From contig DAHUYF010000205.1 of NCBI GenBank assembly GCA_027315365.1, positions 1 to 64,000 on the forward strand: DNA of 64,000 nt, written 5' to 3'. Numbering within the stretch: position 1 is the stretch's first letter; each line of letters begins with the position of its first letter. The DNA comes from Rhodospirillales bacterium. Its GTDB lineage: Bacteria > Pseudomonadota > Alphaproteobacteria > ATCC43930 > CGMCC-115725. Positions 14,001 to 24,279 of this stretch are shown piece after piece. The notes beneath the pieces are model-generated. The model searched no databases and was not told the origin of the DNA. It was given only the letters and a program-made list of their open reading frames with translations. Both the position numbers and the translations under genes were made by a program.

Positions 14001-14395
14001 TTGGCGCGGCGCGCGCGCTGGAACCAGGGATGCTGGTCCGAAGTGTGGTTCACCACCAGCTCGGTGATGACGCGCAGCCCGCGGCGGTGGGCGGCGCGCA
14101 CGAAGGCGCGGACATCGCCCATCGTGCCGTAGGCGGGATTGACGGCGCGGTAGTCGGCGATGTCGTAGCCGTCGTCCTTCAGCGGCGAGGGATAGAAGGG
14201 CAGCAGCCACAGCGCCGTGACGCCGAGGTCCTGGAGGTAGTCGAGCTTGCGCGTCAGGCCCTGGAAATCGCCGATGCCGTCGTCGGTCGTGTCGAAGAAG
14301 GCTTTGACGTGGAGCTGATAGATGATCGCGTCCTTGTACCAGAGCGGATCGGCGAGGAGCGGCTGAGTCGGGGCAATGAGCTTGGTGTCGGGCAT
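11048..14395 (-). CDS. treS: trehalose synthase (trehalose-maltose isomerase) fused to maltokinase
   Basis: Bifunctional protein that interconverts trehalose and maltose, then phosphorylates maltose with ATP to maltose-1-phosphate, the GlgE donor. 1115 aa. The TreS half spans about residues 15-555, with Asp215 ([12 protein letters not shown]), Glu257 ([11 protein letters not shown]) and Asp323 ([11 protein letters not shown]). The maltokinase half runs from about 590 to the end, with the phosphotransferase motif [10 protein letters not shown] at 963 and IIDFEGEP near 982. In mycobacteria these activities are usually two proteins in a complex; fusion is common in proteobacteria. It lies 29 bp after glgE in the same operon. 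No strong Shine-Dalgarno is seen. Confidence 0.95.
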   Translation of the reverse strand: MPDTKLIAPTQPLLADPLWYKDAIIYQLHVKAFFDTTDDGIGDFQGLTRKLDYLQDLGVTALWLLPFYPSPLKDDGYDIADYRAVNPAYGTMGDVRAFVRAAHRRGLRVITELVVNHTSDQHPWFQRARRAKPGSLWRNYYVWSDTDQKFLDTRIIFLDAEKSNWAWDPVAQAYYWHRFYAHQPDLNFDNPHVERAVVNVMRFWLDIGVDGMRLDAVPYLIEREGTINENLPETHALLKRLRHALDERYGDRMLLAEANQWPEDVLRYFGEGDECHMAFHFPLMPRIFMAVAVEDRHPITDILRQTPDIPANCQWAVFLRNHDELTLEMVTDRERDYLWNHYAADKRMRLNLGIRRRLAPLLENDRRRMELLNGLMFSMPGTPVMYYGDEIGMGDNVFLGDRDGVRTPMQWSPDRNAGFSRADPAQLYLPPVMDAVYGYQSVNVEAQSRSPSSFLNWMKRLIAVRKARLAFGRGNQRFLYPDNRKVLAYLRAYGDEIILCVFNLARAPQAVELDLSGFKGRQPIELFGRSVFPPIGDLPYLLTLPGHGFYWFLLDPAAASEPDWRGPAALPEFVTLVMPEDGWSGPFNHHNRQLVESEVLPTYLPRQRWFAGKGGRIAKTTVDAAAMLPGAGKETGWPLSVIDVGLRDGEHQRYFLPLALTWEEDESERRKALLPCTLAQARRGRREGAIYDATFDPAFALAVVEAMAAARELAGRDGTIAFERTGAFEQATLPADPAVKRVGGEQSNSSILIDEYAVLKIYRRLAAGIQPEIEMARYLTDVAHFASTPPLLGSFRLVAPGGEETALGVLFAYVRNQGSAWTQALNYLTRYLDEALLMAPREARASEPPTPPTPEALAHPLYLDLAGQLGQRTAELHRALCPDAEVEAAFAPERITQADLAHWGERAAAAARSMLANLARSRDALPPPAQAMADRLLGAGEALARRCGELLAARPEALKTRFHGDYHLGQVLAVQNDFTIIDFEGEPLRSGAERRQKSSPLRDVAGMLRSYAYVAATAVRQMADIQPAALPVLQERAEEWRRQVTQAFLGRYQAAMAGAGSLPADPAAAAALLDFFTLEKAVYEVEYELAQRPQWAAIPLAGVLDLLERLEAAHG

Positions 14396-14424
14396 GGTCG
14401 GACCGGGCCGGGCGAAAGGCGGCG

Positions 14425-17400
14425 CTACCGCGTGATGCGGAAGATCGTCGCGGGGTTGACGGCGGGATCGAGAACGAGCCGCTGACGGGCGCCCCGCCAG
14501 CGATGCGCACTTCCGGTTAACAGCTCGAGCGTGGTGAAGGTTTCAACTTCCGCGATGCCCATCTCCGCCAGCGGGAGCTGGATCTCCGCCGCACGCACGG
14601 CGAAGGGGTCGAGATTGACGGCGACGAAGATGCGGTCGGCGCCGCCGGCGGCGGTTTTGCCATAGAACAGCACGGCATCGTCGTCGGCGGGGTAGAAGCG
14701 CAGCGTATCGAGACGGCGGAGCGCCGGGTGGTCGCGGCGGATGCGGTTGATGCGCGCGACGTCGTCCTTGATGTGGCCGGGCCGGTCCCAGTCCCAGACC
14801 TTGTACTCGTACTTCTCGGAGTCGAGATAGTCCTCGCTGTCCGGGACGGCGCGGGCCTCGCACAGCTCGAAACCGTTGTAGATGCCGTAGGACGGCGCCA
14901 GCGTCGCCGCCAGCACCAGCCGGGCGCGGAAGGCCGGCCGGCCGCCCTGTTGCAGATGCACCGGCAGGATGTCCGGCGTGTTGGCGAAGAAGTTCGGGCG
15001 GAAATACTCCTTCGCCGCTCCCTGCGCCAGCTCGGTGCCGTACTCCGTCAGCTCCTGCTTGCCGACCCGCCAGGTGAAGTAGGTGTAGGACTGGCTGAAG
15101 CCCGCCTTGGCGAGGGCGTGCATCAGCTTCGGCCGGGTGAAGGCCTCCGACAGGAAGATCGTCTCGGGATGGCGATCCTGGACCTCGCCGATCAGCCATT
15201 CCCAGAACGGCAGCGGCTTGGTGTGCGGATTGTCGACGCGGAAGATGGTCACGCCTTCGCCGATCCAGTGGAGCACGACGTCGCGCAACGCCCGCCACAG
15301 CGCCTCGCGGTCGGGGTTGTAGAAATCGACGTTGACGATGTCCTGGTACTTCTTCGGCGGATTCTCGGCGTATTTGATGGTGCCGTCGGGGCGGAAGACG
15401 AACCATTGCGGATGCTCCGACACCCAGGGATGGTCGGGCGCGCATTGGATGGCGAAGTCGAGTGCCACCTCCAGCTTCAGCGCGCGCGCGGCCGCGACGA
15501 AGCGGCGAAACCCCTCGATGCCGCCGAGATCGGGATGGACCGTGTCATGGCCGCCCTCGGCCGAGCCGATGGCGTAGGGACTGCCGGGGTCGCCGGGTGC
15601 GGCGACGACGCTGTTGTTGCGGCCCTTGCGATTGACCCGGCCGATGGGATGGATCGGCGGCAGGTAGACGATGTCGAAGCCCATGGCGCCGATCTCCGGC
15701 AGCCGGGCAATGGCGTCCTCGAAGGTGGCGCCGCGGCCGGGGACCCGTCCCTGGCTGCGCACGAACATCTCGTACCACGCGCCGCATTGCGCCAGCGGGC
15801 GGTCGACCATCACCTCGAGCTCGCGGCGGTAGCGCGTCGCCGCATCGCGCTCGGGCCAGCGCGCCATCGCCTGGCCCAGCAGCCGCGACAGCATGATCTC
15901 GGCGCAGCCGCCCGCATCGGCGCGCTCGAAGTCGCCGAGCAGGCGTTGCAGCAGCGCACGGTCGGCGCCGGCAGCGCGCGCCGCGGCGGCGGCGACCAGT
16001 TGGCGCCCCTCGAGCAGGTCGACGGCGAGGTTCTGCCCGGCCTGCCGCTTCTTCATGGCGTCGGCGCGCCAGGAAGCGAAGGCATCGGTCCACGCCTCCA
16101 CCGTGTAGCGATAGCGCGTGTTCTCGGCGAGCGGGACCTCTCCGACCCAGCGGTCGTTGTCGTCGAGCCGCATCGGCGCCGCGCACCATTGGGATGCGCC
16201 TTGCGGCCGATAGAGGATCACGGCGGCGAGCAGGTCGTGGCCGTCGCGCAGGATGTCGGCGCGGACCGCGAGGGTGTCGCCGACCACCCGCTTCACCGGG
16301 AAGCGCCCGCCATCGAGTTCGGGATGGACCTCTTCGATCAGGATGCGCCGGGCCGGAGACGCCGGCACGCTGCGGCGCGGCGGGCGCGGGTCGTCGACCG
16401 GCACGAGCCGCGCCGGGGCGCGCCGGCCGCGCAGCACCGTCACCGCCCGCGGCTCGACGGCGAGCCGCAGACCGGGCACGGGCCCCTCGCCGGCCGCCGT
16501 CAGCAGCAGCTCCTCGGTCTCCGCCGCCTCCAGCAGCAGGTCGGCATCGACCTCATTGGCGGTGGTGTCGTCGGTATTGATCAGGCTGAACGACCATTCC
16601 TCGCCGGTCAGGCTCTGCCGCGCCAGCACCACCAGCGGATCGCCCGGCGGCGTCAGCCGGCGCTGCGGCCCCTCCTGGTTGAGCGCCGGGGTCGCCCGCT
16701 TGACGGCATTGATCTCGGCAATGGCCGCCGACAGGTCGAAATACCGGGGCTCGGCATGCTCCGGCCGGGTCGCCACCACGTCGAGGCGGCGGCGCCAGCC
16801 GAACTCGTAGCCCATCGGCATCATCACGCCGGTGGAGAAGCAGGCGGCAAAGGCATAAGCTTGGCGGCAGCGCGCGGCGATCGCCCCGGGATCGAGACCG
16901 CCGCGCGCGAGCTCGGCCGCGAGCCGCTCGGTGTCATGGCTCTCGGGGAAGGCGATCGAGGGGGCGACGGCGCGGAAGAGCTCGTATTGCTCGAGCAGCC
17001 AGGGGCTGGCGAAATCCCACCACTTGCTGCTGTTGAAGAGGTAATCGAAGCCGGCACCCTCGAGTTGCCGTACCTCGGGAAGGCGGGCGCCCAGCGTCTC
17101 GGCGGCGAAGACGCAGTCGGGAGCGAGGCCGCGGGCGACGGCGATCAGCACCCGCCAGACCCGCGCCGGGACCTTATAGGCGGCGTCGCAGCGAAAGCCG
17201 CGGAAGCCCAGGCCGACATAGTACCGCACCAGCTCGGCGAAATAAGCGACCGTCTCCGCCTCGGCGCCGTCGCCGCGATACTCGATCTCGGCGAGATCGC
17301 CCCAGACGGTGACATCTGTCGCGTTGGCGGGATCGATCGCCGAGGGCGACCGCAGGCCGCCGCCCGGCTCGTGCGCGAACCAGTGCGGATGGCGCGCCGT

Positions 17401-17763
17401 CAGCTCGTTGTCGCGCGCCGTGTGGTTGATCACCAGATCCATCATCGCCGTCAGGCCATGATCGCCGCAGGCGGCGGTAAACCCGGCGAGCAGGGCCTCG
17501 TCGCTTTCCCGCGCCTTGCCGCGGAACAGCGCATGGAGGCGGCGGTAATCCTTCACCGCATAGAGACTGCCGGAAAGGCCCGGCTGATGGAACGGATTGA
17601 CGAAGACGCAGTTGAACCGCATCGCGGCGATGCGCGGCAGCTCCGCCCGCCACGCCGCGATGTCGCCGACGAGCAGGGGAAAGAGGTTGTAGATGCGCAG
17701 GCCCTGGGGCGGCGCACCGCCGGCCTCATCGGCACCGCGCGGCATCATCGCCGAGCCCGGCAC
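14425..17763 (-). CDS. glgE: alpha-1,4-glucan:maltose-1-phosphate maltosyltransferase with an extra N-terminal amylase-like domain
   Basis: Extends alpha-1,4-glucan with maltosyl units from maltose-1-phosphate. 1112 aa against about 660-700 for classical GlgE. The C-terminal two thirds are GlgE: an N-domain from about residue 485 (RRILIEEVHPELDGG), then a GH13_3 barrel with IFRVDNPHTKP (nucleophile Asp), FLSEAFTRPKLM (acid/base Glu) and FANTPDIL. Residues about 20-440 form a second GH13-like barrel with VNPFHQPGLSGSLY, GFRGFRCDAAYKV, FAAETLGARL and FPESHDTERLA, so a full candidate Asp-Glu-Asp triad is present. First gene of the operon, about 195 nt downstream of a GGAAC-N17-CGTT promoter. A second Met five residues in (MMPRG) is an alternative start. 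Confidence 0.94.
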   Translation of the reverse strand: MPGSAMMPRGADEAGGAPPQGLRIYNLFPLLVGDIAAWRAELPRIAAMRFNCVFVNPFHQPGLSGSLYAVKDYRRLHALFRGKARESDEALLAGFTAACGDHGLTAMMDLVINHTARDNELTARHPHWFAHEPGGGLRSPSAIDPANATDVTVWGDLAEIEYRGDGAEAETVAYFAELVRYYVGLGFRGFRCDAAYKVPARVWRVLIAVARGLAPDCVFAAETLGARLPEVRQLEGAGFDYLFNSSKWWDFASPWLLEQYELFRAVAPSIAFPESHDTERLAAELARGGLDPGAIAARCRQAYAFAACFSTGVMMPMGYEFGWRRRLDVVATRPEHAEPRYFDLSAAIAEINAVKRATPALNQEGPQRRLTPPGDPLVVLARQSLTGEEWSFSLINTDDTTANEVDADLLLEAAETEELLLTAAGEGPVPGLRLAVEPRAVTVLRGRRAPARLVPVDDPRPPRRSVPASPARRILIEEVHPELDGGRFPVKRVVGDTLAVRADILRDGHDLLAAVILYRPQGASQWCAAPMRLDDNDRWVGEVPLAENTRYRYTVEAWTDAFASWRADAMKKRQAGQNLAVDLLEGRQLVAAAAARAAGADRALLQRLLGDFERADAGGCAEIMLSRLLGQAMARWPERDAATRYRRELEVMVDRPLAQCGAWYEMFVRSQGRVPGRGATFEDAIARLPEIGAMGFDIVYLPPIHPIGRVNRKGRNNSVVAAPGDPGSPYAIGSAEGGHDTVHPDLGGIEGFRRFVAAARALKLEVALDFAIQCAPDHPWVSEHPQWFVFRPDGTIKYAENPPKKYQDIVNVDFYNPDREALWRALRDVVLHWIGEGVTIFRVDNPHTKPLPFWEWLIGEVQDRHPETIFLSEAFTRPKLMHALAKAGFSQSYTYFTWRVGKQELTEYGTELAQGAAKEYFRPNFFANTPDILPVHLQQGGRPAFRARLVLAATLAPSYGIYNGFELCEARAVPDSEDYLDSEKYEYKVWDWDRPGHIKDDVARINRIRRDHPALRRLDTLRFYPADDDAVLFYGKTAAGGADRIFVAVNLDPFAVRAAEIQLPLAEMGIAEVETFTTLELLTGSAHRWRGARQRLVLDPAVNPATIFRITR

Positions 17764-17959
17764 GAGGATGGAGCAGGAGGCGCCTGTGGCCTGAGTTCCC
17801 CCAGACTGCTCCTCCGGCTCGTTTTCCTAGGACCGAACCGGGGCCGCGATACCAGCATTCCATCGCGCGAAATTGAGTGCGGCAGCAGAGATCGATATTG
17901 ACCTATCGCTCTCCGGCGCGTTTTTTTCACCGCGCTGCCACAGGTTGCCTAAGTCTATC

Positions 17960-17985
17960 AACGGTGCTTCTCGCAAGGTGGTTCC
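17960..17985 (-). promoter_or_regulatory. EcfG-type stress promoter for the glgE operon
   Basis: On the minus strand GGAAC (17985-17981) and CGTT (17963-17960) are separated by exactly 17 bp, matching the GGAAC-N16/17-CGTT consensus of the alphaproteobacterial general stress sigma factor. It begins right after the DUF2188 stop codon and points at glgE. The predicted start near 17953 gives a leader of about 190 nt (17764-17953) in which I see no gene, only a short homopolymer run. Binding by EcfG or by the local ECF factor is inference. Confidence 0.75.
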
Positions 17986-17986
17986 G

Positions 17987-18280
17987 TCAGCGGCGGGACG
18001 GCGGCTCGCCCTTGGGCGGCGGCCGGACCTCGCCACCGACCGCGCGCTCGAGGTCGAGCGCCACATCGGCGCCGAACAGCCTTTCGTCGGCGATGGTGCC
18101 GGCGGGATCCTCGACCACCAGCTTGCTCGGCTCGTCCGCCGCGGCGAGGTCCCAGGCCTGGCGCATGGCCGCCTCGCGCGTCGGCCAGCGGCCGCGCGCC
18201 GCCACCTCGCCCTCCTTCTGCACGCTCCACCCCTGGCTCGCCAACGGGCGCACGCGATAGACATGCCGTCCCAGCACCAT
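17987..18280 (-). CDS. DUF2188 domain protein
   Basis: A 97-aa protein of unknown function with the DUF2188 pattern: an N-terminal HVYRVRPLASQGWSVQKEG strand pair, then TREAAMRQAWDLAAADEPSKL (helix) and a VVEDPAGTIADERLFGAD strand. The C-terminal 20 residues are charged and proline-rich. A strong Shine-Dalgarno (AAAGGAGGT) ends two bases before the ATG, tighter than ideal spacing. Its own GGAAC-N17-CGTT promoter lies 28-53 bp upstream, so it is likely stress-induced. Transcription could continue into the glgE operon. DUF2188 proteins are small and widespread in bacteria with no established biochemical role known to me. Confidence 0.85.
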   Translation of the reverse strand: MVLGRHVYRVRPLASQGWSVQKEGEVAARGRWPTREAAMRQAWDLAAADEPSKLVVEDPAGTIADERLFGADVALDLERAVGGEVRPPPKGEPPSRR

Positions 18281-18307
18281 CGACCTCCTTTGTCCTGCCT
18301 CTCCGGC

Positions 18308-18333
18308 AACGCCGCCGCACTCCGGGCCGTTCC
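18308..18333 (-). promoter_or_regulatory. EcfG-type stress promoter for the DUF2188 gene
   Basis: The minus strand carries GGAAC (18333-18329), 17 bp, CGTT (18311-18308). The -10 element is 27 bp before the DUF2188 ATG, leaving a short leader of about 20 nt that contains the Shine-Dalgarno. It is back to back with the plus-strand element at 18340-18364. Confidence 0.8.
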
Positions 18334-18339
18334 GCCGAG

Positions 18340-18364
18340 GGAACTCGGGGGTCTGCCGGGCGTT
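18340..18364 (+). promoter_or_regulatory. EcfG-type stress promoter for the anti-sigma-like gene
   Basis: The plus strand carries GGAAC (18340-18344), 16 bp, CGTT (18361-18364), again a complete match to the EcfG consensus. It diverges from the DUF2188 promoter with only 6 bp between the two -35 elements. The next plus-strand gene starts 103-118 bp after the -10. Start sites of both transcripts remain inferred. Confidence 0.7.
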
Positions 18365-18481
18365 CTGGTGAAGCTCCCCGTTCGGACCTTGCGGATCGCC
18401 CGCCCCTGTCGTCGCACATGAGGGCGCCGCCGGTTGCGCCATGTCACGGTTAGCATCGAGGACGGATTGACCTACCCGAGG

Positions 18482-18721
18482 ATGGACATCACGGAAGACG
18501 ACCTTCATGCCTATGTCGACGGTACGCTCGAGCGACCGCGCCGGCTGGCGGTGGCGCTCTATCTTGTCGACCATCCCGGCGATGCGGCGCGGGTCGAGGC
18601 CTTCCGCGCCCAGAAGGAGGCGGTCCACCTCCTTTTCGGCAACGTCCTCGACGAGCCCCTGCCCCAAAGGCTGATGCGGGCGCTGCGGCCCGGCGTACCG
18701 CCGGTCGCCCGGCGGAGGTGA
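18482..18721 (+). CDS. small anti-sigma-factor-like protein
   Basis: 79 aa. The N-terminal half, MDITEDDLHAYVDGTLERP, and the segment VDHPGDAARVEAFRAQKEAVHLLF match the cytoplasmic N-terminal domain of alphaproteobacterial membrane anti-sigma factors, followed by VLDEPLPQRLMRAL. Full-length relatives continue into a transmembrane helix and periplasmic domain (about 250 aa); this one stops after the sigma-binding part and has no membrane segment. The EPLPQRL motif also recalls NepR, the anti-EcfG protein, but overall similarity is to the anti-sigma family. ATG at 18482 has a poor ribosome site; a TTG at 18467 preceded by GAGG is an alternative start. Convergent with the ECF sigma gene. Confidence 0.75.
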   Translation: MDITEDDLHAYVDGTLERPRRLAVALYLVDHPGDAARVEAFRAQKEAVHLLFGNVLDEPLPQRLMRALRPGVPPVARRR

Positions 18722-18739
18722 GCGCCGCACGCAAAGAGA

Positions 18740-18766
18740 GGCCGGGCGCGAATCCCGCACCCGGCC
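18740..18766 (-). terminator. hairpin after the ECF sigma gene / candidate small RNA
   Basis: Arms 18740-18750 and 18756-18766 form an 11-bp stem with a 5-base loop. Read on the minus strand the one non-Watson-Crick pair is a G-U wobble, while on the plus strand it is a C-A mismatch. The minus strand continues into TCTCTTTG. This suggests a leftward, weakly intrinsic terminator between the convergent sigma and anti-sigma-like genes. Confidence 0.5.
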
Positions 18767-18894
18767 AGTCCGCGGGTGGCAAACCCATCGACAGGGAGAC
18801 CTTGCCAAGCCGGGCGAGGGAAGATCGGGGAAACGCGGCACCCGGCGGGCCGCGGTCCGGTGGCGCGCCGGGGAGCTGCGGCCACCACGTTTCC

Positions 18895-18919
18895 AACGCG
18901 CCGTGCCGCCCGGGGTTCC
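18895..18919 (-). promoter_or_regulatory. fourth EcfG-type element, antisense orientation
   Basis: The minus strand carries GGAAC (18919-18915), 16 bp, CGTT (18898-18895), just downstream of the ECF sigma stop. It points left toward the hairpin at 18740-18766 and the antisense strand of the anti-sigma-like gene. No credible minus-strand gene follows; the open frames there are Arg/Pro/Ala-rich shadows. A transcript of about 150 nt from near 18888 would be a small or antisense RNA. The match is exact but the function is inferred, and chance is possible for this one. Confidence 0.45.
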
Positions 18920-18930
18920 TACCCCTCCGG

Positions 18931-19560
18931 TCACGCGTCGCGGCGCGGCACAAGCGCGCCGCCGGCAGTCGCCGATGGACGGGCGCAGCGCAGGGCGCCG
19001 TCGACGGCGATCTCGGACTGGCCCCGGGCCGGCGCCAGCCGGCGCGGCGCCGTGGGGCGACTCGCTTCCGGCCCCTCGGGACCCATGCCCATCAGGTGCC
19101 GCAGCATCTCGCGGCCGCGCGACAGACGCGAGCGGATGGTGCCAACCGGCACGTCGAGCACCGCAGCCACCTCCTCGTAGCGCATGCCTTCCAGCCCCAC
19201 CAGCAGCAGCACCGAGCGCTGCTCCTCCGGCAGCTTGGCGATGGCGCGCTCGAGGTCGCGCAGCTCGAGCCGCTTGCCTTGGTTGGGCGAGGTCGTCAGC
19301 AGCGGCTCGCTGTCGGAGAGGCCGACGGCCGAACCCTCGCGCACCGCGCGACGAACGTGGTTGACGTACTGATTGTGCAGGATCGTGAACAGCCAGGCGC
19401 GGAGATCGGTGCCCTTCTGCCACAGATGCACCTTGCTCAACGCCCGGGTCAGGCAGTCCTGCACCAGATCGTCGGCGGCAGTGACGTCACGGGTCAAGGC
19501 GCGCGCATACCGACGCAAGCGCGGGATCTCTTCCTCGATCTTTTTGCAAATGTCGGACAT
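18931..19560 (-). CDS. ECF-family RNA polymerase sigma factor
   Basis: 209 aa. Region 2 (about residues 12-75) has the typical ADDLVQDCLTRAL and DLRAWLFTILHNQYVNHVRR segments; region 4 (about 110-160) has KLPEEQRSVLLLVGLEGMRY and VPVGTIRSRLSRGREMLR for -35 recognition. The last 45 residues are Ala/Pro/Arg-rich and look disordered. Region 4 lacks the EICGCAVGT signature of EcfG itself, so I place it in another ECF group. Shine-Dalgarno GGGAG lies 5 nt before the ATG. Its likely partner is the small anti-sigma-like protein encoded convergently. It shares a 240-bp divergent intergenic region with the response regulator. No GGAAC-CGTT element is seen upstream of its own start. Confidence 0.92.
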   Translation of the reverse strand: MSDICKKIEEEIPRLRRYARALTRDVTAADDLVQDCLTRALSKVHLWQKGTDLRAWLFTILHNQYVNHVRRAVREGSAVGLSDSEPLLTTSPNQGKRLELRDLERAIAKLPEEQRSVLLLVGLEGMRYEEVAAVLDVPVGTIRSRLSRGREMLRHLMGMGPEGPEASRPTAPRRLAPARGQSEIAVDGALRCARPSATAGGALVPRRDA

Positions 19561-19677
19561 CCCAACTCCCTTCGCGCGCTCCGCTGACGCGCTGCAATCG
19601 TGTTCAACGTGAAGCGACGAGACGGCCTGACTCTAGCCACCTCCTGTAATCGGTTGATGTCACCGACGCGGGATTTC

Positions 19678-19707
19678 TGTAAGAAATTGTAACGGCATGT
19701 AATCGAT
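19678..19707. promoter_or_regulatory. tandem TGTAA operator between the sigma and response regulator genes
   Basis: Three direct TGTAA half-sites start at 19678, 19688 and 19698, exactly 10 bp apart, with a fourth (TGTAATCGG) at 19645. Tandem half-sites one helical turn apart are the binding pattern of OmpR/PhoB-type regulators, and such a regulator is encoded 94 bp away. The first site also overlaps a 6+3+6 inverted repeat (19673-19687). It lies between two divergent genes and could control either or both. Confidence 0.5.
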
Positions 19708-19800
19708 CTCCGCCGCACGCATCACGCGAACAGAGTATTGTCCTCCCTCACCTGAGCGATATTGCATCACCGCCCCAGATGCGCCACAGTGACGCCAGCC

Positions 19801-20523
19801 ATGAAAGCGACCGACCATATCCTGGTGGTGGACGACCAGAAGGAGATATGCGAAGTCGTCCAGCAGTATTTGTCGAGCGAAGGCTACCGGGTCAGCGTCG
19901 CCAATGACGGCGGCGGGATGCGCCGCGTCATGGCGCAGGGCGCGGTCGACCTCGTCATCCTCGATCTGATGCTGCCGGGCGAGGACGGGCTCACCCTGGC
20001 GCGGCAGCTGCGCGAGGAATCCACCGTCGGGATCATCATCCTGACCGGGCGGGGCGAGACCGTCGACCGCATCATCGGGCTCGAGATGGGCGCCGACGAC
20101 TACCTGCCGAAACCGTTCCATCTGCGCGAGCTGCTGGCACGGGTCAAGAGCGTGCTGCGCCGCGCCTCGAGCCGGGCCCAGAAGGAGCCGCCTTCCAGCG
20201 CCCGCGCCCGCGCCCGTTTCGCCGGCTGGCATCTCGATCTGGCGACGCGCGAGCTGGTCTCGCCCGAGGGCGGCGAGGTGCGGCTGACCACCGGCGAGTT
20301 CGACCTGCTTGCCGCCTTCGTCAACAACGCCAACCAAGTGCTGAGCCGCGACCGACTGCTCGATCTCGCGCGCAATCGCGAGGCCGGCCCCTTTGACCGT
20401 ACCATCGACGTCCAGGTCGGCCGCCTCAGGCGCAAGCTCGAGCCCGATCCGGCCAAGCCCACCATCATCAAGACGGTGCGCGGCACCGGCTACATCTTCA
20501 CGCCCACGGTCGAAGTCGTCTGA
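19801..20523 (+). CDS. OmpR/PhoB-family response regulator without adjacent kinase
   Basis: 240 aa two-domain transcription factor. The receiver (residues 5-118) has the acidic pair DD at 11-12, phospho-acceptor Asp55 in LVILDLMLPGEDG, Thr82 in IILTGRG and Lys104 in YLPKPFHL. The C-terminal winged helix (about 140-238) has LTTGEFDLLAAF and the recognition region RTIDVQVGRLRRKLE followed by TVRGTGYIF. The ATG is the only in-frame choice that begins with the receiver; no clear Shine-Dalgarno precedes it. No histidine kinase is nearby, so it is an orphan here. Possible autoregulation through the TGTAA repeats is inference. A GC-rich hairpin without a U-tract (20524-20544) follows the gene. Confidence 0.93.
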   Translation: MKATDHILVVDDQKEICEVVQQYLSSEGYRVSVANDGGGMRRVMAQGAVDLVILDLMLPGEDGLTLARQLREESTVGIIILTGRGETVDRIIGLEMGADDYLPKPFHLRELLARVKSVLRRASSRAQKEPPSSARARARFAGWHLDLATRELVSPEGGEVRLTTGEFDLLAAFVNNANQVLSRDRLLDLARNREAGPFDRTIDVQVGRLRRKLEPDPAKPTIIKTVRGTGYIFTPTVEVV

Positions 20524-20574
20524 GGCGCCGCTGGGCGCGGCGCCGGCGGCCTTGAGGGGCCGGCCGGCCGAGGC

Positions 20575-24231
<3,657 letters not shown>

Positions 24232-24279
24232 GGGGGAGCTATTAGCACCGGCGCCTGCCCCGCCGCCACTCCCGGCCGC

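Noticed and set aside
11009-17901. Plus-strand open frames of more than 1000 codons opposite treS and glgE
   Set aside because: Both real genes on the minus strand have intact catalytic motifs; the plus-strand products show no family signature.
18489-18953. Minus-strand frames between the sigma gene and DUF2188, possibly driven by the fourth stress element
   Set aside because: Products are Arg/Pro/Gly-rich shadows, and the plus-strand anti-sigma-like protein in the same DNA is convincingly real.
17987-19423. 478-codon minus-strand frame spanning the sigma-gene 3' half, the anti-sigma-like gene and DUF2188
   Set aside because: Only its last 97 codons resemble a real protein (DUF2188, with its own ribosome site and promoter). 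The rest is antisense or out of frame to the sigma and anti-sigma-like genes.
20524-20544. GC-rich hairpin after the response regulator as an intrinsic terminator
   Set aside because: 7-bp stem with no T-tract; similar GC hairpins are expected by chance here.
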